Positions 26,189 through 35,046 of a stretch of DNA of 64,000 nucleotides are shown here, piece after piece. Source of the stretch: Streptomyces aquilus (GTDB lineage Bacteria; Actinomycetota; Actinomycetes; Streptomycetales; Streptomycetaceae). Where the stretch lies: the NCBI RefSeq assembly GCF_003955715.1, contig NZ_CP034463.1, positions 8,122,001 to 8,186,000 on the forward strand. The letters are read 5' to 3'. Position 1 is the stretch's first letter; each line of letters starts with the position of its first letter. The notes under the pieces were generated by a model, which searched no databases, was not told the DNA's origin, and saw nothing but the letters and a program-made list of their open reading frames with translations. A program made the position numbers and the translations under genes.

Positions 26189-26698
26189 GTGACTTCGACT
26201 TCCACGCCGCCGGGCCTGACCCGGTTCAACGCCCTGGAGGAGCACGCGGCCTTCGCCGCCCTCCACGAGGCGTGTGCCTCCACGGCATGGGCGCGGCGAC
26301 TGCTCGCCGCCCGCCCCTACACCACCAGCGACGAGCTCTACGCCGTCAGCGACGCCGCCATGGCCGAGCTGACCGCCGAGGACCTCGCCGAGGCGATGGC
26401 CGGACACCCGCCCATCGGCCGCCCCAAGGAGGGCGACCCGACCTCCGCCCGTGAACAGCGTGGCATGGCCGGCGCGACGGAGGAGCTCAAGGCCGAGATG
26501 CTGGAGCTGAACCTCGCCTACCAGGAGAAGTTCGGCCATGTCTTCCTGATCTGCGCCACCGGCCGGACCGGCGAGCAGATGCGGGACGCGGTCAAGGAGC
26601 GGATCGGGAACGCGCCGGAGCAGGAGCGGGAGATCGTCCGCACCGAGCTGGGCAAGATCAACCGCATCCGGCTCGCCCGACTCGTCGAAGAGGACTGA
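26189..26698 (+). CDS. uraD: 2-oxo-4-hydroxy-4-carboxy-5-ureidoimidazoline (OHCU) decarboxylase
   Basis: A 169-residue all-helical enzyme that decarboxylates OHCU to S-allantoin, the last step from urate. The conserved GHPPIG (catalytic His), SAREQRG (Glu) and KFGHVFLICATGRT segments are present. The GTG at 26189 has GGAGG six bases upstream and gives MTSTSTPPGLTRFNAL; longer frames from 26126 or 26171 lack such a site. The stop is seven bases from the next start. The order uraD-uraH-uricase forms one transcription unit covering all three steps from urate to allantoin. Confidence 0.94.
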   Translation: MTSTSTPPGLTRFNALEEHAAFAALHEACASTAWARRLLAARPYTTSDELYAVSDAAMAELTAEDLAEAMAGHPPIGRPKEGDPTSAREQRGMAGATEELKAEMLELNLAYQEKFGHVFLICATGRTGEQMRDAVKERIGNAPEQEREIVRTELGKINRIRLARLVEED

Positions 26699-26704
26699 CG
26701 CAGC

Positions 26705-27103
26705 ATGAGCACCAGCACCACCGCCTCGGTGTCCACCCACATCCTGGACACCAGCATCGGCCGCCCCGCCGAGGCAGTCGCCGTCCAGCTGTCCGCCCGA
26801 CAGGGTGCGGAGGCGGACTGGCAGGCGCTCGGCGGCAGCGCGACCGACGCGGACGGGCGGTGCAAGGACCTGCCGGCCCTGCCGGAGGGCACCACACACG
26901 TACGGCTCGACTTCGCGGTGGAGCCGTACTTCGAGAAGAAGCAAGCCGATGCGCAGCAGGACGCCCCCGCGAATCGGGACAGCGGTGCAGGGGCAGTGTT
27001 CTTCCCGGAGGTGGCGATCACCTTCGCCGTCGAGCCCGGGGAGCACTATCACGTACCGCTGCTGCTCAACCCGTTCGGCTACTCCGTTTACCGAGGGAGC
27101 TAG
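26705..27103 (+). CDS. uraH: 5-hydroxyisourate hydrolase (transthyretin-like)
   Basis: A 132-residue transthyretin-related enzyme that hydrolyses 5-hydroxyisourate, the uricase product, to OHCU. It has the N-terminal STHILDTSIGRPA (catalytic His), the internal HVRLDF strand, HYHVPLLLNPFGYSVYRGS and the C-terminal YRGS tetrapeptide that defines the hydrolase rather than the hormone carrier. An insertion of acidic and polar residues near 80-95 (KKQADAQQDAPANRDSG) is longer than usual. It sits between uraD and uricase with short gaps. Confidence 0.95.
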   Translation: MSTSTTASVSTHILDTSIGRPAEAVAVQLSARQGAEADWQALGGSATDADGRCKDLPALPEGTTHVRLDFAVEPYFEKKQADAQQDAPANRDSGAGAVFFPEVAITFAVEPGEHYHVPLLLNPFGYSVYRGS

Positions 27104-27107
27104 CTAA

Positions 27108-28031
27108 ATGCCCACGATTCTGGGACAGAACCAGTACGGCAAGGCCGAGAACCGAGTCGTAAAGATCACGCGGGACGGCGCCACCCACCACATCAAGGAC
27201 CTGAACGTGTCCGTCGCGCTGAGCGGCGACATGGACGAGGTCCACTACTCCGGCTCCAACGCCAACGTGCTGCCGACCGACACCACCAAGAACACGGTGT
27301 ACGCGTTCGCCAAGGAGCACGGCATCGAGTCGGCCGAGCAGTTCGGCATCCACCTCGCCCGGCACTTCGTGACCTCGCAGGAGCCGATCAAGGTCGCCCG
27401 GATCCGGATCGAGGAGTACGCGTGGGAGCGCATCGCCGCCTCCGACGCCAACTCCCAGTTCATCGGCGCGGACGAGGTCAAGCACTCGTTCGTGCGCAAG
27501 GGCCAGGAGACCCGGGTCACGCAGATCACCTATGACGGCTCGTCATGGGAGGTCATCTCGGGTCTGAAGGACCTGGTCGTGATGAACTCGACCAACTCCG
27601 AGTTCTGGGGCTACGTCAAGGACAAGTACACGACGCTCCAGGAGGCGTACGACCGCATCCTGGCGACCCAGGTCTCGGGCCGCTGGCGGTTCAACTGGAC
27701 CGACGACGAGCAGCGGATGCCCAACTGGGAGAAGTCCTACGAGCAGACCAGGAAGCACATGCTCCAGGCCTTCGCCGAGACCTACTCGCTCTCGCTCCAG
27801 CAGACCCTGTACCAGATGGGTTCGCGGATCATCAACAACCGCAGCGAGATCGACGAGGTCCGCTTCTCCCTCCCGAACAAGCACCACTTCCTGGTGGACC
27901 TGGAGCCGTTCGGGCTCAAGAACGACAACGAGGTGTACTTCGCCGCGGACCGGCCCTACGGCCTGATCGAGGCGACGATCCTGCGGGACGGCTGCGAGCC
28001 GAAGATCCCGGTGGACCTCACCAACCTCTGA
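27108..28031 (+). CDS. pucL: Uricase (urate oxidase)
   Basis: A 307-residue cofactor-free urate oxidase converting urate, O2 and water to 5-hydroxyisourate and H2O2. Family blocks are NQYGKAENRVVKITRDG at the N-terminus, VLPTDTTKNTVYAFAKEH (substrate Thr), the central SFVRKGQETRVTQ block and the C-terminal NKHHFLVDLEPFGLKNDNEVYFAADRPYG. It lies four bases after uraH. The H2O2 it makes explains a catalase in the same regulon. No peroxisomal-type tail or secretion signal is present, as expected for a bacterial cytosolic enzyme. Confidence 0.96.
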   Translation: MPTILGQNQYGKAENRVVKITRDGATHHIKDLNVSVALSGDMDEVHYSGSNANVLPTDTTKNTVYAFAKEHGIESAEQFGIHLARHFVTSQEPIKVARIRIEEYAWERIAASDANSQFIGADEVKHSFVRKGQETRVTQITYDGSSWEVISGLKDLVVMNSTNSEFWGYVKDKYTTLQEAYDRILATQVSGRWRFNWTDDEQRMPNWEKSYEQTRKHMLQAFAETYSLSLQQTLYQMGSRIINNRSEIDEVRFSLPNKHHFLVDLEPFGLKNDNEVYFAADRPYGLIEATILRDGCEPKIPVDLTNL

Positions 28032-28134
28032 TCAACTCCATTCGCGGCACCCGCGGCCCGCCTGTGCGGGCCGCGGCACTCAAATCTCCCGGGTCCTGCC
28101 GTGCCCTCTCCACCGAAGCGCAAAGGACGAAACC

Positions 28135-29517
28135 ATGGCAGCAGCAGCCCAGCGCATCGTCATCGAGAACTGTTCGATCGCGACCGTCGACGCCCACGAC
28201 ACCGAGTACGCGAGCGGATACGTCGTCATCGCCGGCAACCGCATCGAGGCGCTCGGCGCGGGCAAGGCCCCCGAGGGCCTGGAGAACGTCGTACGCCGCA
28301 TCGACGCCACCGGCCATCTCGTGACCCCCGGCCTGGTCAACACCCATCACCACTTCTACCAGTGGATCACCCGGGGCCTGGCCACCGACCACAACCTCTT
28401 CAACTGGCTCGTCGCGCTGTACCCGACCTGGGCGCGCATCGACGAGCGGATGACCTACTCGGCCGCGCAGGGCTCGCTGGCCATGATGGCCCGCGGCGGT
28501 GTCACCACCGCGATGGACCACCACTACGTCTTCCCGCAGAACTCCGGCGACCTGTCCGGCTCGATCATCCGCGCCGCCCGCGAGATGGGCGTCCGCTTCA
28601 CCCTCGCCCGCGGCTCGATGGACCGCAGCGAGAAGGACGGCGGCCTGCCCCCGGACTTCGCCGTCGAGACCCTCGAAGGCGCCCTCGCCGCGACCGAGGC
28701 CACCGTCAAGGAGCACCACGACGCCTCCTTCGACGCGATGACGCAGGTGGCCGTCGCCCCCTGCTCGCCCTTCTCCGTCTCCACCGAACTCCTGCGGGAG
28801 GGCGCCGAGTTGGCCCGCCGTCTCGGCGTGCGCCTGCACACCCACGGCTCGGAGACCGTCGAGGAGGAGCAGTTCTGCAAGGAACTGTTCGGGATGGGCC
28901 CGACCGACTACTTCGAGTCCACCGGCTGGCTCGGCGAGGACGTGTGGATGGCGCACTGCGTCCACATGAACGACTCCGACATCGCCGCCTTCGCCCGTAC
29001 CAAGACCGGTGTCGCCCACTGCCCGTCCTCCAACGCCCGCCTCGCCGCCGGCATCGCCCGCGTCCCCGACATGCTCGCCGCCGGCGTCCCGGTCGGCCTC
29101 GGCGTCGACGGCACCGCCTCCAACGAGTCCGGCGAACTCCACACCGAGCTGCGCAACGCCCTCCTCATCAACCGCCTCGGCGCCCACCGGGAAGCCGCGC
29201 TCAACGCCCGTCAGGCGCTGCGCCTGGGAACGTACGGCGGCGCCCAGGTCCTGGGCCGTGCCGCCGAGATCGGCTCCCTGGAGGCCGGCAAGCTCGCCGA
29301 CCTGGTGCTGTGGAAGCTGGACACGCTCGCCCACGCCTCCATCGCGGACCCGGTCACCGCACTGGTCTTCGGCGCGGCGGCCCCGGTCACGGCCTCCTTC
29401 GTGAACGGCCGTCAGATCGTCGAGGACAACCGCCTGTTGCACGTCGACGAGGACGCGATCGCGCGCTCCACGCGGGAGCAGGCGCAGCGGCTGGCGCGGA
29501 TCGCCGCGCAGAGCTGA
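28135..29517 (+). CDS. Amidohydrolase, 8-oxoguanine/guanine deaminase-like
   Basis: A 460-residue metal-dependent amidohydrolase of the cyclic deaminase type. Metal-binding segments appear as LVNTHHHFYQW (residues 69-79), RLHTHGSETVEEE, VWMAHCVHMND and GLGVDGTASNE (Asp). Close relatives include 8-oxoguanine deaminase and hydroxyatrazine-type ethylaminohydrolases. Next to uricase the purine reaction is the better guess: 8-oxoguanine to urate, which would feed the pathway directly. It follows uricase by about 100 bp and may share its transcript. An AAAGGA element precedes the ATG. Exact substrate unproven. Confidence 0.85.
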   Translation: MAAAAQRIVIENCSIATVDAHDTEYASGYVVIAGNRIEALGAGKAPEGLENVVRRIDATGHLVTPGLVNTHHHFYQWITRGLATDHNLFNWLVALYPTWARIDERMTYSAAQGSLAMMARGGVTTAMDHHYVFPQNSGDLSGSIIRAAREMGVRFTLARGSMDRSEKDGGLPPDFAVETLEGALAATEATVKEHHDASFDAMTQVAVAPCSPFSVSTELLREGAELARRLGVRLHTHGSETVEEEQFCKELFGMGPTDYFESTGWLGEDVWMAHCVHMNDSDIAAFARTKTGVAHCPSSNARLAAGIARVPDMLAAGVPVGLGVDGTASNESGELHTELRNALLINRLGAHREAALNARQALRLGTYGGAQVLGRAAEIGSLEAGKLADLVLWKLDTLAHASIADPVTALVFGAAAPVTASFVNGRQIVEDNRLLHVDEDAIARSTREQAQRLARIAAQS

Positions 29518-29539
29518 CCGGTTGACGATCTGAAGATCT

Positions 29540-29636
29540 CCGGTCGAGGGGGACGGCCCTCGACCGGTAGCCGTGAACCCGAGCGGGGTTCATGGCGGCC
29601 GTCTCCGGGGCGCATGCCACACGTGTGCGCCCCGGA
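29540..29636. terminator. Two hairpins between deaminase and NCS2 permease
   Basis: CCGGTCGAGGG (29540-29550) pairs perfectly with CCCTCGACCGG (29557-29567), and TCCGGGGCGCA (29604-29614) with TGCGCCCCGGA (29626-29636). The second loop contains the palindrome CACACGTGTG (29618-29627). The first is likely a terminator for the deaminase unit. The second may be part of the permease leader. No gene lies in this 237-bp gap. Confidence 0.55.
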
Positions 29637-29754
29637 ACGGTCACCGTGCATGTCCCCCATGCACCCCACCCGTCCTCCGGTCCCGCACGACCGCGCACCA
29701 CCTCCAAGAAACCCACGTCAGAGCCGACGTGTTAGCTGACCCGGAGGAACCGCC

Positions 29755-31140
29755 GTGACCGCCCAACGAGCCGACGACATACACCCCGTCGACGAAAAAC
29801 TCCCCGCAGTCAAAATGGCCACCACGGGCCTCCAACACGTGGCCGCCATGTACGCGGGAGTCGTGGCCCCGCCCCTGATAGTCGGGGCGGCCGTCGGCCT
29901 CTCCGGCACCGAACTGACCTTCCTGACCGGCGCCTGCCTCTTCACCGCGGGCCTCGCCACCTTCCTCCAGACGCTCGGCGTCTGGAAGATCGGCGCCCGG
30001 CTGCCCTTCGTCAACGGCGTCACCTTCGCGGGCGTGGCCCCGATGACGGCGATCGTCGCCTCCACCGACGACAAGTCCGACGCCCTGCCGATCATCTTCG
30101 GCGCGGTCATCGTCGCCGGTCTGCTCGGCTTCCTCGCCGCCCCCTTCTTCAGCAAGGCGGTCCGCTTCTTCCCGCCGGTCGTCACCGGCACGGTGATCAC
30201 GCTCATCGGCGTCTCCCTGCTGCCGGTCGCCTTCGGCTGGGCGCAAGGGCCCAACCCCGGGGCGGACGACTACGGTTCGACGACCTACCTGGGACTCGCC
30301 GCCACGACGCTCGTGATCGTGCTGCTGCTGCGCCGGTTCACCCGCGGCTTCGTCAAGCAGATCGCCGTGCTGCTCGGCCTGGTCATCGGCACGCTGGTCG
30401 CGATCCCCTTCGGCGTCACGGACTTCGGGCCGGTCGCGGACGCGGACGTGGTCGGCTTCCCGACGCCGTTCCACTTCGGTGCCCCGCAGTTCCAGGTCGC
30501 CGCGATCGTGTCGATGATCGTGGTGATGGTGGTCTCCATGACCGAATCGACCGCGGACATGCTGGCGTTGGGCGAGATCGTGGACCGCCCGGCCGACGAG
30601 CGGACCATCGCGGCGGGCCTGCGCGCCGACACCCTCGGCTCCGCGCTCAGCCCCCTCTTCAACGGCTTCATGTGCAGCGCCTTCGCCCAGAACATCGGCC
30701 TGGTCGCGATGACGAGGATCCGCAGCCGGTACGTCGTCGCCACCGGCGGCGCCTTCCTGGTCCTGATGGGCCTGTGCCCGATGGCCGCCTCGCTCATCGC
30801 CGTCGTACCGCGCCCGGTGCTCGGCGGCGCCGGCGTGGTCCTCTTCGGGTCGGTCGCGGCGAGCGGCATCCAGACCCTGGTGCGGGCCGGCCTCGACAAG
30901 GACAACAACGTCCTGATCGTCGCCGTCTCGCTGGCCGTCGGGATCATCCCCATCACGGCGCCGGAGTTCTACCACGCGTTCCCCGAGACGGCGAAGATCG
31001 TGCTCGACTCGGGGATCTCGACGGGCTGCGTGGCGGCCGTGGCGCTCAACCTGGTCTTCAACCATCTGGGCAAACAGCACGACGCCCAGGACGTGACGCA
31101 CCCGATGGAAGCGGGCGAGGAGATCGCCGCGGCGCACTGA
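29755..31140 (+). CDS. NCS2 family purine permease (uric acid/xanthine type)
   Basis: A 461-residue polytopic membrane protein of the nucleobase:cation symporter-2 family, with about 12-14 hydrophobic helices. The conserved N-terminal GLQHVAAMYAGVVAPPLIVG and the central VVSMTESTADMLALGE block, which carries the purine-specificity residues, are present, as is the NGFMCSAFAQNIGLV segment. The GTG at 29755 has GGAGGA upstream. Placed directly after uricase and the deaminase, it most likely imports urate or xanthine. It ends at a hairpin (31145-31170) shared with the convergent AraC gene. Confidence 0.93.
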   Translation: MTAQRADDIHPVDEKLPAVKMATTGLQHVAAMYAGVVAPPLIVGAAVGLSGTELTFLTGACLFTAGLATFLQTLGVWKIGARLPFVNGVTFAGVAPMTAIVASTDDKSDALPIIFGAVIVAGLLGFLAAPFFSKAVRFFPPVVTGTVITLIGVSLLPVAFGWAQGPNPGADDYGSTTYLGLAATTLVIVLLLRRFTRGFVKQIAVLLGLVIGTLVAIPFGVTDFGPVADADVVGFPTPFHFGAPQFQVAAIVSMIVVMVVSMTESTADMLALGEIVDRPADERTIAAGLRADTLGSALSPLFNGFMCSAFAQNIGLVAMTRIRSRYVVATGGAFLVLMGLCPMAASLIAVVPRPVLGGAGVVLFGSVAASGIQTLVRAGLDKDNNVLIVAVSLAVGIIPITAPEFYHAFPETAKIVLDSGISTGCVAAVALNLVFNHLGKQHDAQDVTHPMEAGEEIAAAH

Positions 31141-31144
31141 CGGA

Positions 31145-31170
31145 GGGGGTGGCTGTTGCCGGCCGCCCCC
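31145..31170. terminator. Bidirectional hairpin terminator
   Basis: GGGGGTGGC (31145-31153) pairs with GCCGCCCCC (31162-31170), one wobble pair, between the permease and the convergent AraC gene. Confidence 0.65.
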
Positions 31171-31184
31171 CACCTGCACCGAGT

Positions 31185-31964
31185 TCAGAGCCGGTCGAAG
31201 GCCTGGCAGGGGCGGGCCTCGGGGAGGCGGCCGGTGAAGAAGGAGCGCGGTGGGACGCCCATCAGGGTGCGGAAGTCGGACGTCATGTGGGCCTGGTCGT
31301 AGTACCCGGTGGTGGCCGCGAGATCGGCCCACTTGGCGGTCGGCGCCTGCGCCAGCACCGCGCGGACGCGGTCGATGCGCGCGTAGTGCTTGGGGGAGAG
31401 GCCGACGCCCTCCGCGAAGAGGTTCCGCAACTGCCGCTCGCTGACGGCGAGTTCCCGTGCCACGTCCTTCACCTGCGCGGGTGGCCGGTCGCCGCGCATC
31501 GACAGGGCGTCGACGGCCGCCCGCAGCAGCCTCCCCCGCGAGTCCGGGACCGGGAGCCGGCCCAGGGTGTGCGTCAGCCGGTCGATCAACGCGTCCGTCT
31601 CCAAGTCGGCGCTGTCGTACGCCAGTTGCCGTGCCGTACGCGTGGGCAGCTCACTCAGGGGCACCGCCCGGCCGACGAGGTCGGCCGCCGCCACCCCGAG
31701 CAGCGGACGTGCCGTCCCCGGCGCCAGATGCAGCTGCACACAGGACGCGAGGCGCTCGGTCCCGGCCCGGTGGTACGAGGCGCGGGTCCGCGGGCCGACG
31801 ACCAGGGCGTCGCGCCGACCGTCCTCGCCGACCCGCACGACCAGCTTCGTCGCGGTGTCCGGGGCGTGCGCGACCGACTCGCCGCCGGTCACCGTGGCGA
31901 TCTCGGCGATCCAGGGGCGCAGTGCGTCGGGCACCGCGCGTACTTCGTGGGCGATCGTCGTCAC
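31185..31964 (-). CDS. AraC family transcriptional regulator
   Basis: A 259-residue AraC-type regulator with a C-terminal double HTH (about residues 150-245: DVARELAVSERQLRNLFAEGVGLSPKHYAR, then WADLAATTGYYDQAHMTSDFR). The N-terminal half is a probable cupin-like sensing domain. It is divergent from the NmrA-like gene at 32061 with under 100 bp between starts, so that gene is its probable target. The GTG at 31964 has GGAGAA upstream. Confidence 0.9.
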   Translation of the reverse strand: MTTIAHEVRAVPDALRPWIAEIATVTGGESVAHAPDTATKLVVRVGEDGRRDALVVGPRTRASYHRAGTERLASCVQLHLAPGTARPLLGVAAADLVGRAVPLSELPTRTARQLAYDSADLETDALIDRLTHTLGRLPVPDSRGRLLRAAVDALSMRGDRPPAQVKDVARELAVSERQLRNLFAEGVGLSPKHYARIDRVRAVLAQAPTAKWADLAATTGYYDQAHMTSDFRTLMGVPPRSFFTGRLPEARPCQAFDRL

Positions 31965-32060
31965 TTCTCCACGGTAAGCGGGTGGCGTGGCCGAGTGGGC
32001 CGGCCAACCGTGCCGGAATTTCCAAGAGTTGCCGCCGGGCGGTCCGCCAGCGTGGAGGAC

Positions 32061-32918
32061 ATGATCCTAGTGACGGGTGCGACCGGCACCATCGGCAGTG
32101 AAGTCGTACGACAGCTCGCGGCACGCGGCGAGAAGGTCCGCGCCCTGACCCGCGACCCCGGGCGGGCGGTGGTGCCCGAGGGCGTGGAGGTGGTGCGCGG
32201 GGACTTCCTCGACCAGCCTTCCCTGGAGGCGGCGTTGGCGGGCGTCGACGCCGCGTTCCTGGTGGGGGTGCTCGGGCCGGAGGACGGCGGGCGGGACGTG
32301 CGGCTCATCGAGCTGACGCGGGCGGCGGGGGTGCGGCGGATCGTGAAGCTCTCCGCCATCGGCACCGGCGCGCCCGAGTTCGGCCCGTTCGGCAGGTGGC
32401 ACCTGCCCGGCGAACAGGCCCTGCGGGCCTCCTCCGGCCTGGAGTGGACGATCCTCCGCCCTTCGTCCTTCGCCTCGAACACCCTGGGCTGGGCGCGGGC
32501 CCTGGCGGCGGGCCAACCCGTGCCGAACATGACGGGGGAGGGGCGACAGGGCGTCGTCGACCCGCGTGACGTGGCCGAGGTGGCGGTGGCGGCCCTGACC
32601 GACGCCCGGCACGCGGGACGGACGTACACCTTGACCGGCCCCGAGGCGATCAGCGTCCACGACCAGGCCGCGGTGCTCGCCGAGGTGCTCGGCCGCCCGG
32701 TGGAGACGATCACCCCCTCGCGGGATCAGCTGCGGGAGCAATTGGCGGCGTCCGGGCTGACCGACCAGGCGGTGGAAGGCGTCCTCGGCGGCCTGGAGTT
32801 CGCCCGCGACAACGGGAACACGACCGTCACGGACGACGTGCGAGAGGCGCTGGGGCGACCGGCGCGGTCGTACCGGGAGTGGGCCGAGGATCACCAGGGG
32901 GTGTTCGCCGGGGGGTGA
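32061..32918 (+). CDS. NmrA-like NAD(P)-binding atypical SDR
   Basis: A 285-residue NmrA/HSCARG-type Rossmann protein. The nucleotide-binding motif TGATGTIG is at residues 5-12. The classical Tyr-x-x-x-Lys active site is not evident, which points to a redox sensor or a quinone/NADPH-binding oxidoreductase such as the QorB type. The ATG at 32061 has GGAGGA immediately upstream. It is divergent from the AraC gene and ends at a 26-bp perfect hairpin. Confidence 0.9.
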   Translation: MILVTGATGTIGSEVVRQLAARGEKVRALTRDPGRAVVPEGVEVVRGDFLDQPSLEAALAGVDAAFLVGVLGPEDGGRDVRLIELTRAAGVRRIVKLSAIGTGAPEFGPFGRWHLPGEQALRASSGLEWTILRPSSFASNTLGWARALAAGQPVPNMTGEGRQGVVDPRDVAEVAVAALTDARHAGRTYTLTGPEAISVHDQAAVLAEVLGRPVETITPSRDQLREQLAASGLTDQAVEGVLGGLEFARDNGNTTVTDDVREALGRPARSYREWAEDHQGVFAGG

Positions 32919-32951
32919 GACGCGGCGGTGTGGCGGCCGGCAACGGGGGCC

Positions 32952-33015
32952 GCGCGGTGGGGGTCACTCAGAACCCCGCGGCGCGCGGTGGGGTTCTGAG
33001 TGACCCCCACCGCGC
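32952..33015. terminator. 26-bp perfect inverted repeat between convergent genes
   Basis: Arms 32952-32977 and 32990-33015 (left arm begins GCGCGGTGGGGGTCACTCAG) pair without mismatch around a 12-base loop. It separates the NmrA-like gene from the convergent MFS transporter and should stop transcription from both sides. It is the longest perfect stem I found in the window. Confidence 0.75.
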
Positions 33016-33106
33016 TCCGCACCTTCAGCCGCCGTCGCGCCAAGCCTTCACCGCGCCCCGCCGCCCCTCACCCGTCGCATGGCCGCAAGGCGACCGCCGC
33101 CGCCCC

Positions 33107-34543
33107 TCACTCGCCCCGCGGCCGCAAGACGACCGCCGCCATGGCCAGGGCCGCGATCGCGATCCCGGCGCCCACCTGGAACGCCAGCTGGTATCCCTGC
33201 GCGGTCGCCGTCGTCAGGGTGGTGGCGCCGGCGTCCAGCAGAGCCTCCGTCCGGCTCGCCGCCAGGACCGACAGGACCGCCAGGCCGAGTGAACCTCCCA
33301 CCACCTGCGTGGTGTTGAAGACGCCCGACGCCAGCCCCGCGTCCTCCTCCCGGGCCCCCGACATGGCCAGCCCGGTCAACGCGGGCATCGCGGCGGCGAA
33401 CCCGGCGGAGAGGAGGAGCAGGGGCGGGAGGACGTCGGTGAGATAGGAACCGTCGGCCGGGGCGCGGCCCAGCAGGGCCATGCCGGCGACGATGAGGGCG
33501 AGCCCGGCGAGCAGCACCCGGTAGGCGCCGAAGCGGCCGATCGTCCGGGCCGACAGGCCGAGCATCAGCAGGCCGATCGCGATCGGCGCCGGCAGGAACG
33601 CGGTGCCGGTGAGCAACTCGCCGTAGCCCAGCACGCGTTGGAGATAGAGCGCGCCGATGAACTGGAAGCCGTACATCGTCGCGATCATCAGGATCTGCAC
33701 GGCGTTCGCGCCGCTGAGCAGCCGGGAGCGGAACAGGCGCAGCCGCAGCAGCGGGCGGGCGGCCCGGGCCTGGCGGAGGGTGAAGCCCGTGAAGAGCGCG
33801 AGCGCGAGGGCCGCCAGGAGCAAGGTGGCGGTCAGTTCCCGGTCGCCGGCGCCGACGATGACGTAGACCGTGAGCATCAGGGCCCCGGTGACGAGCGCGG
33901 CGCCCGGGTAGTCGGCGCCCTTGCCCAGTCCTTCCCCGGCCTCCCCCGCCAGCACCCGCACGGCCGCGAGCCACGCCACGATCCCGATCGGCAGGTTGAT
34001 CAGGAAGATCCAGTGCCAGCTCAGCGCCTCGGTCAGCGCCCCGCCGAGAAACGTGCCGAGCGCCCCGCCCGCCGCGCCGACCGCGCTGAACACCGCGATG
34101 GCACGGGCCTGTTCACGCGGCTCGGGGAACAACGCGACCAGCATGCCCAGCACCACGGCCGAGGTCATCGCCCCGCCCACGCCCTGCAACGCCCGCGCCG
34201 CGATCAGCACGCCCTGCCCGGTCGCCAGCCCGCACAGCACCGAGGCCGCGGTGAACACCACCAGCCCGGCGGTGAACATCCGCTTGCGCCCGACCAGGTC
34301 ACCCAGCCGCCCGGCGAGCAGCAACAGCCCGCCGAAGGGGATGAGATAGGCGTTCACGACCCAGGCCAGCCCCGGCGCCGTGAAGCCGAGGTCGCTCTGG
34401 ATGGCCGGCATGGCGACCGTGACGATGTTGCCGTCCAGGATCGTCATCAGCGTGCCCGCGCACAGGACGACGAGGGACGCCCAGCGGGAGTACGTTCGGG
34501 ACGACGGCCCCGCCTTCGTCGGTGACTCGATCGTGGTCGACAT
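33107..34543 (-). CDS. MFS drug-efflux transporter (DHA2-type, 14 TM)
   Basis: A 478-residue major facilitator with 13-14 hydrophobic helices, matching the DHA2/EmrB-type drug:H+ antiporters. The family motif LDGNIVTVAMPAIQSDLG lies in the first helix, WVVNAYLIPFGGLLLLAGRLGDLVGRK covers motif A, and a motif-C-like Gly-rich segment (GGALGTFLGGALTE) follows. The ATG at 34543 has GGAGAG upstream; the frame remains open to 34957, but that part overlaps the promoter. It is divergent from an HxlR regulator at 34626 and is probably induced by a compound that regulator senses. Confidence 0.92.
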   Translation of the reverse strand: MSTTIESPTKAGPSSRTYSRWASLVVLCAGTLMTILDGNIVTVAMPAIQSDLGFTAPGLAWVVNAYLIPFGGLLLLAGRLGDLVGRKRMFTAGLVVFTAASVLCGLATGQGVLIAARALQGVGGAMTSAVVLGMLVALFPEPREQARAIAVFSAVGAAGGALGTFLGGALTEALSWHWIFLINLPIGIVAWLAAVRVLAGEAGEGLGKGADYPGAALVTGALMLTVYVIVGAGDRELTATLLLAALALALFTGFTLRQARAARPLLRLRLFRSRLLSGANAVQILMIATMYGFQFIGALYLQRVLGYGELLTGTAFLPAPIAIGLLMLGLSARTIGRFGAYRVLLAGLALIVAGMALLGRAPADGSYLTDVLPPLLLLSAGFAAAMPALTGLAMSGAREEDAGLASGVFNTTQVVGGSLGLAVLSVLAASRTEALLDAGATTLTTATAQGYQLAFQVGAGIAIAALAMAAVVLRPRGE

Positions 34544-34562
34544 GACCTTCGCTCTCCTTAGG

Positions 34563-34585
34563 TGCACGACTTGTAACTGAGTGCA
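34563..34585. promoter_or_regulatory. Candidate HxlR operator at MFS/HxlR divergent promoter
   Basis: TGCAC (34563-34567) and GTGCA (34581-34585) form an inverted repeat around 13 bp in the 82-bp gap between the two starts. Short, so tentative. Confidence 0.35.
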
Positions 34586-34625
34586 TCCTGGGTGACCATG
34601 AGGAGAGCCGTAAGGAGGCAGTTCG

Positions 34626-35027
34626 ATGTCCCAGAGGAACACCGGTGTAACCATCGAGGCAGTGAACGCGCACGCGTGCCCGGTCCGGGAAGTTCTTGAC
34701 AGGGTCGCCGGGAAATGGAGCGTCCAGATCCTGGTCGCCGCCGCCCAGGGACCCATCCGGTTCACCGAGTTGGAGCGCAGCATCGAGGGCATCAGCCGCC
34801 GCATGCTCACCCTGACCCTGCGCAACCTGGAACGCGACGGCCTCGTGACGCGCACGGTCCACCCGACGGTCCCGCCGAAGGTCGAGTACGCCCTCACGCC
34901 CGTCGCCACGGAGCTGCACGAGACCCTGCAACGCCTGACCGACTGGGCCGAGCGCAACAGGGTCTACATCGCCGAGTCGCGCGCGGCCTACGACACCGAG
35001 CACCAGCCGGAGCTGGTCGACGTCTGA
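34626..35027 (+). CDS. HxlR family winged-helix regulator
   Basis: A 133-residue HxlR-type regulator: CPVREVLDRVAGKWSVQIL opens the winged helix, with RFTELERSIEGISRRMLTLTLRNLERDGLV as recognition helix and wing. The Cys at the start of the domain (HACP, residue 18) is typical and redox-reactive in some HxlR proteins. An AAGGAGG site precedes the ATG. It is divergent from the MFS transporter, the likely target. It is convergent with the thioesterase at 35047, only 19 bp away. Confidence 0.93.
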   Translation: MSQRNTGVTIEAVNAHACPVREVLDRVAGKWSVQILVAAAQGPIRFTELERSIEGISRRMLTLTLRNLERDGLVTRTVHPTVPPKVEYALTPVATELHETLQRLTDWAERNRVYIAESRAAYDTEHQPELVDV

Positions 35028-35046
35028 CCCGCGGGCCGGGGGCGCC

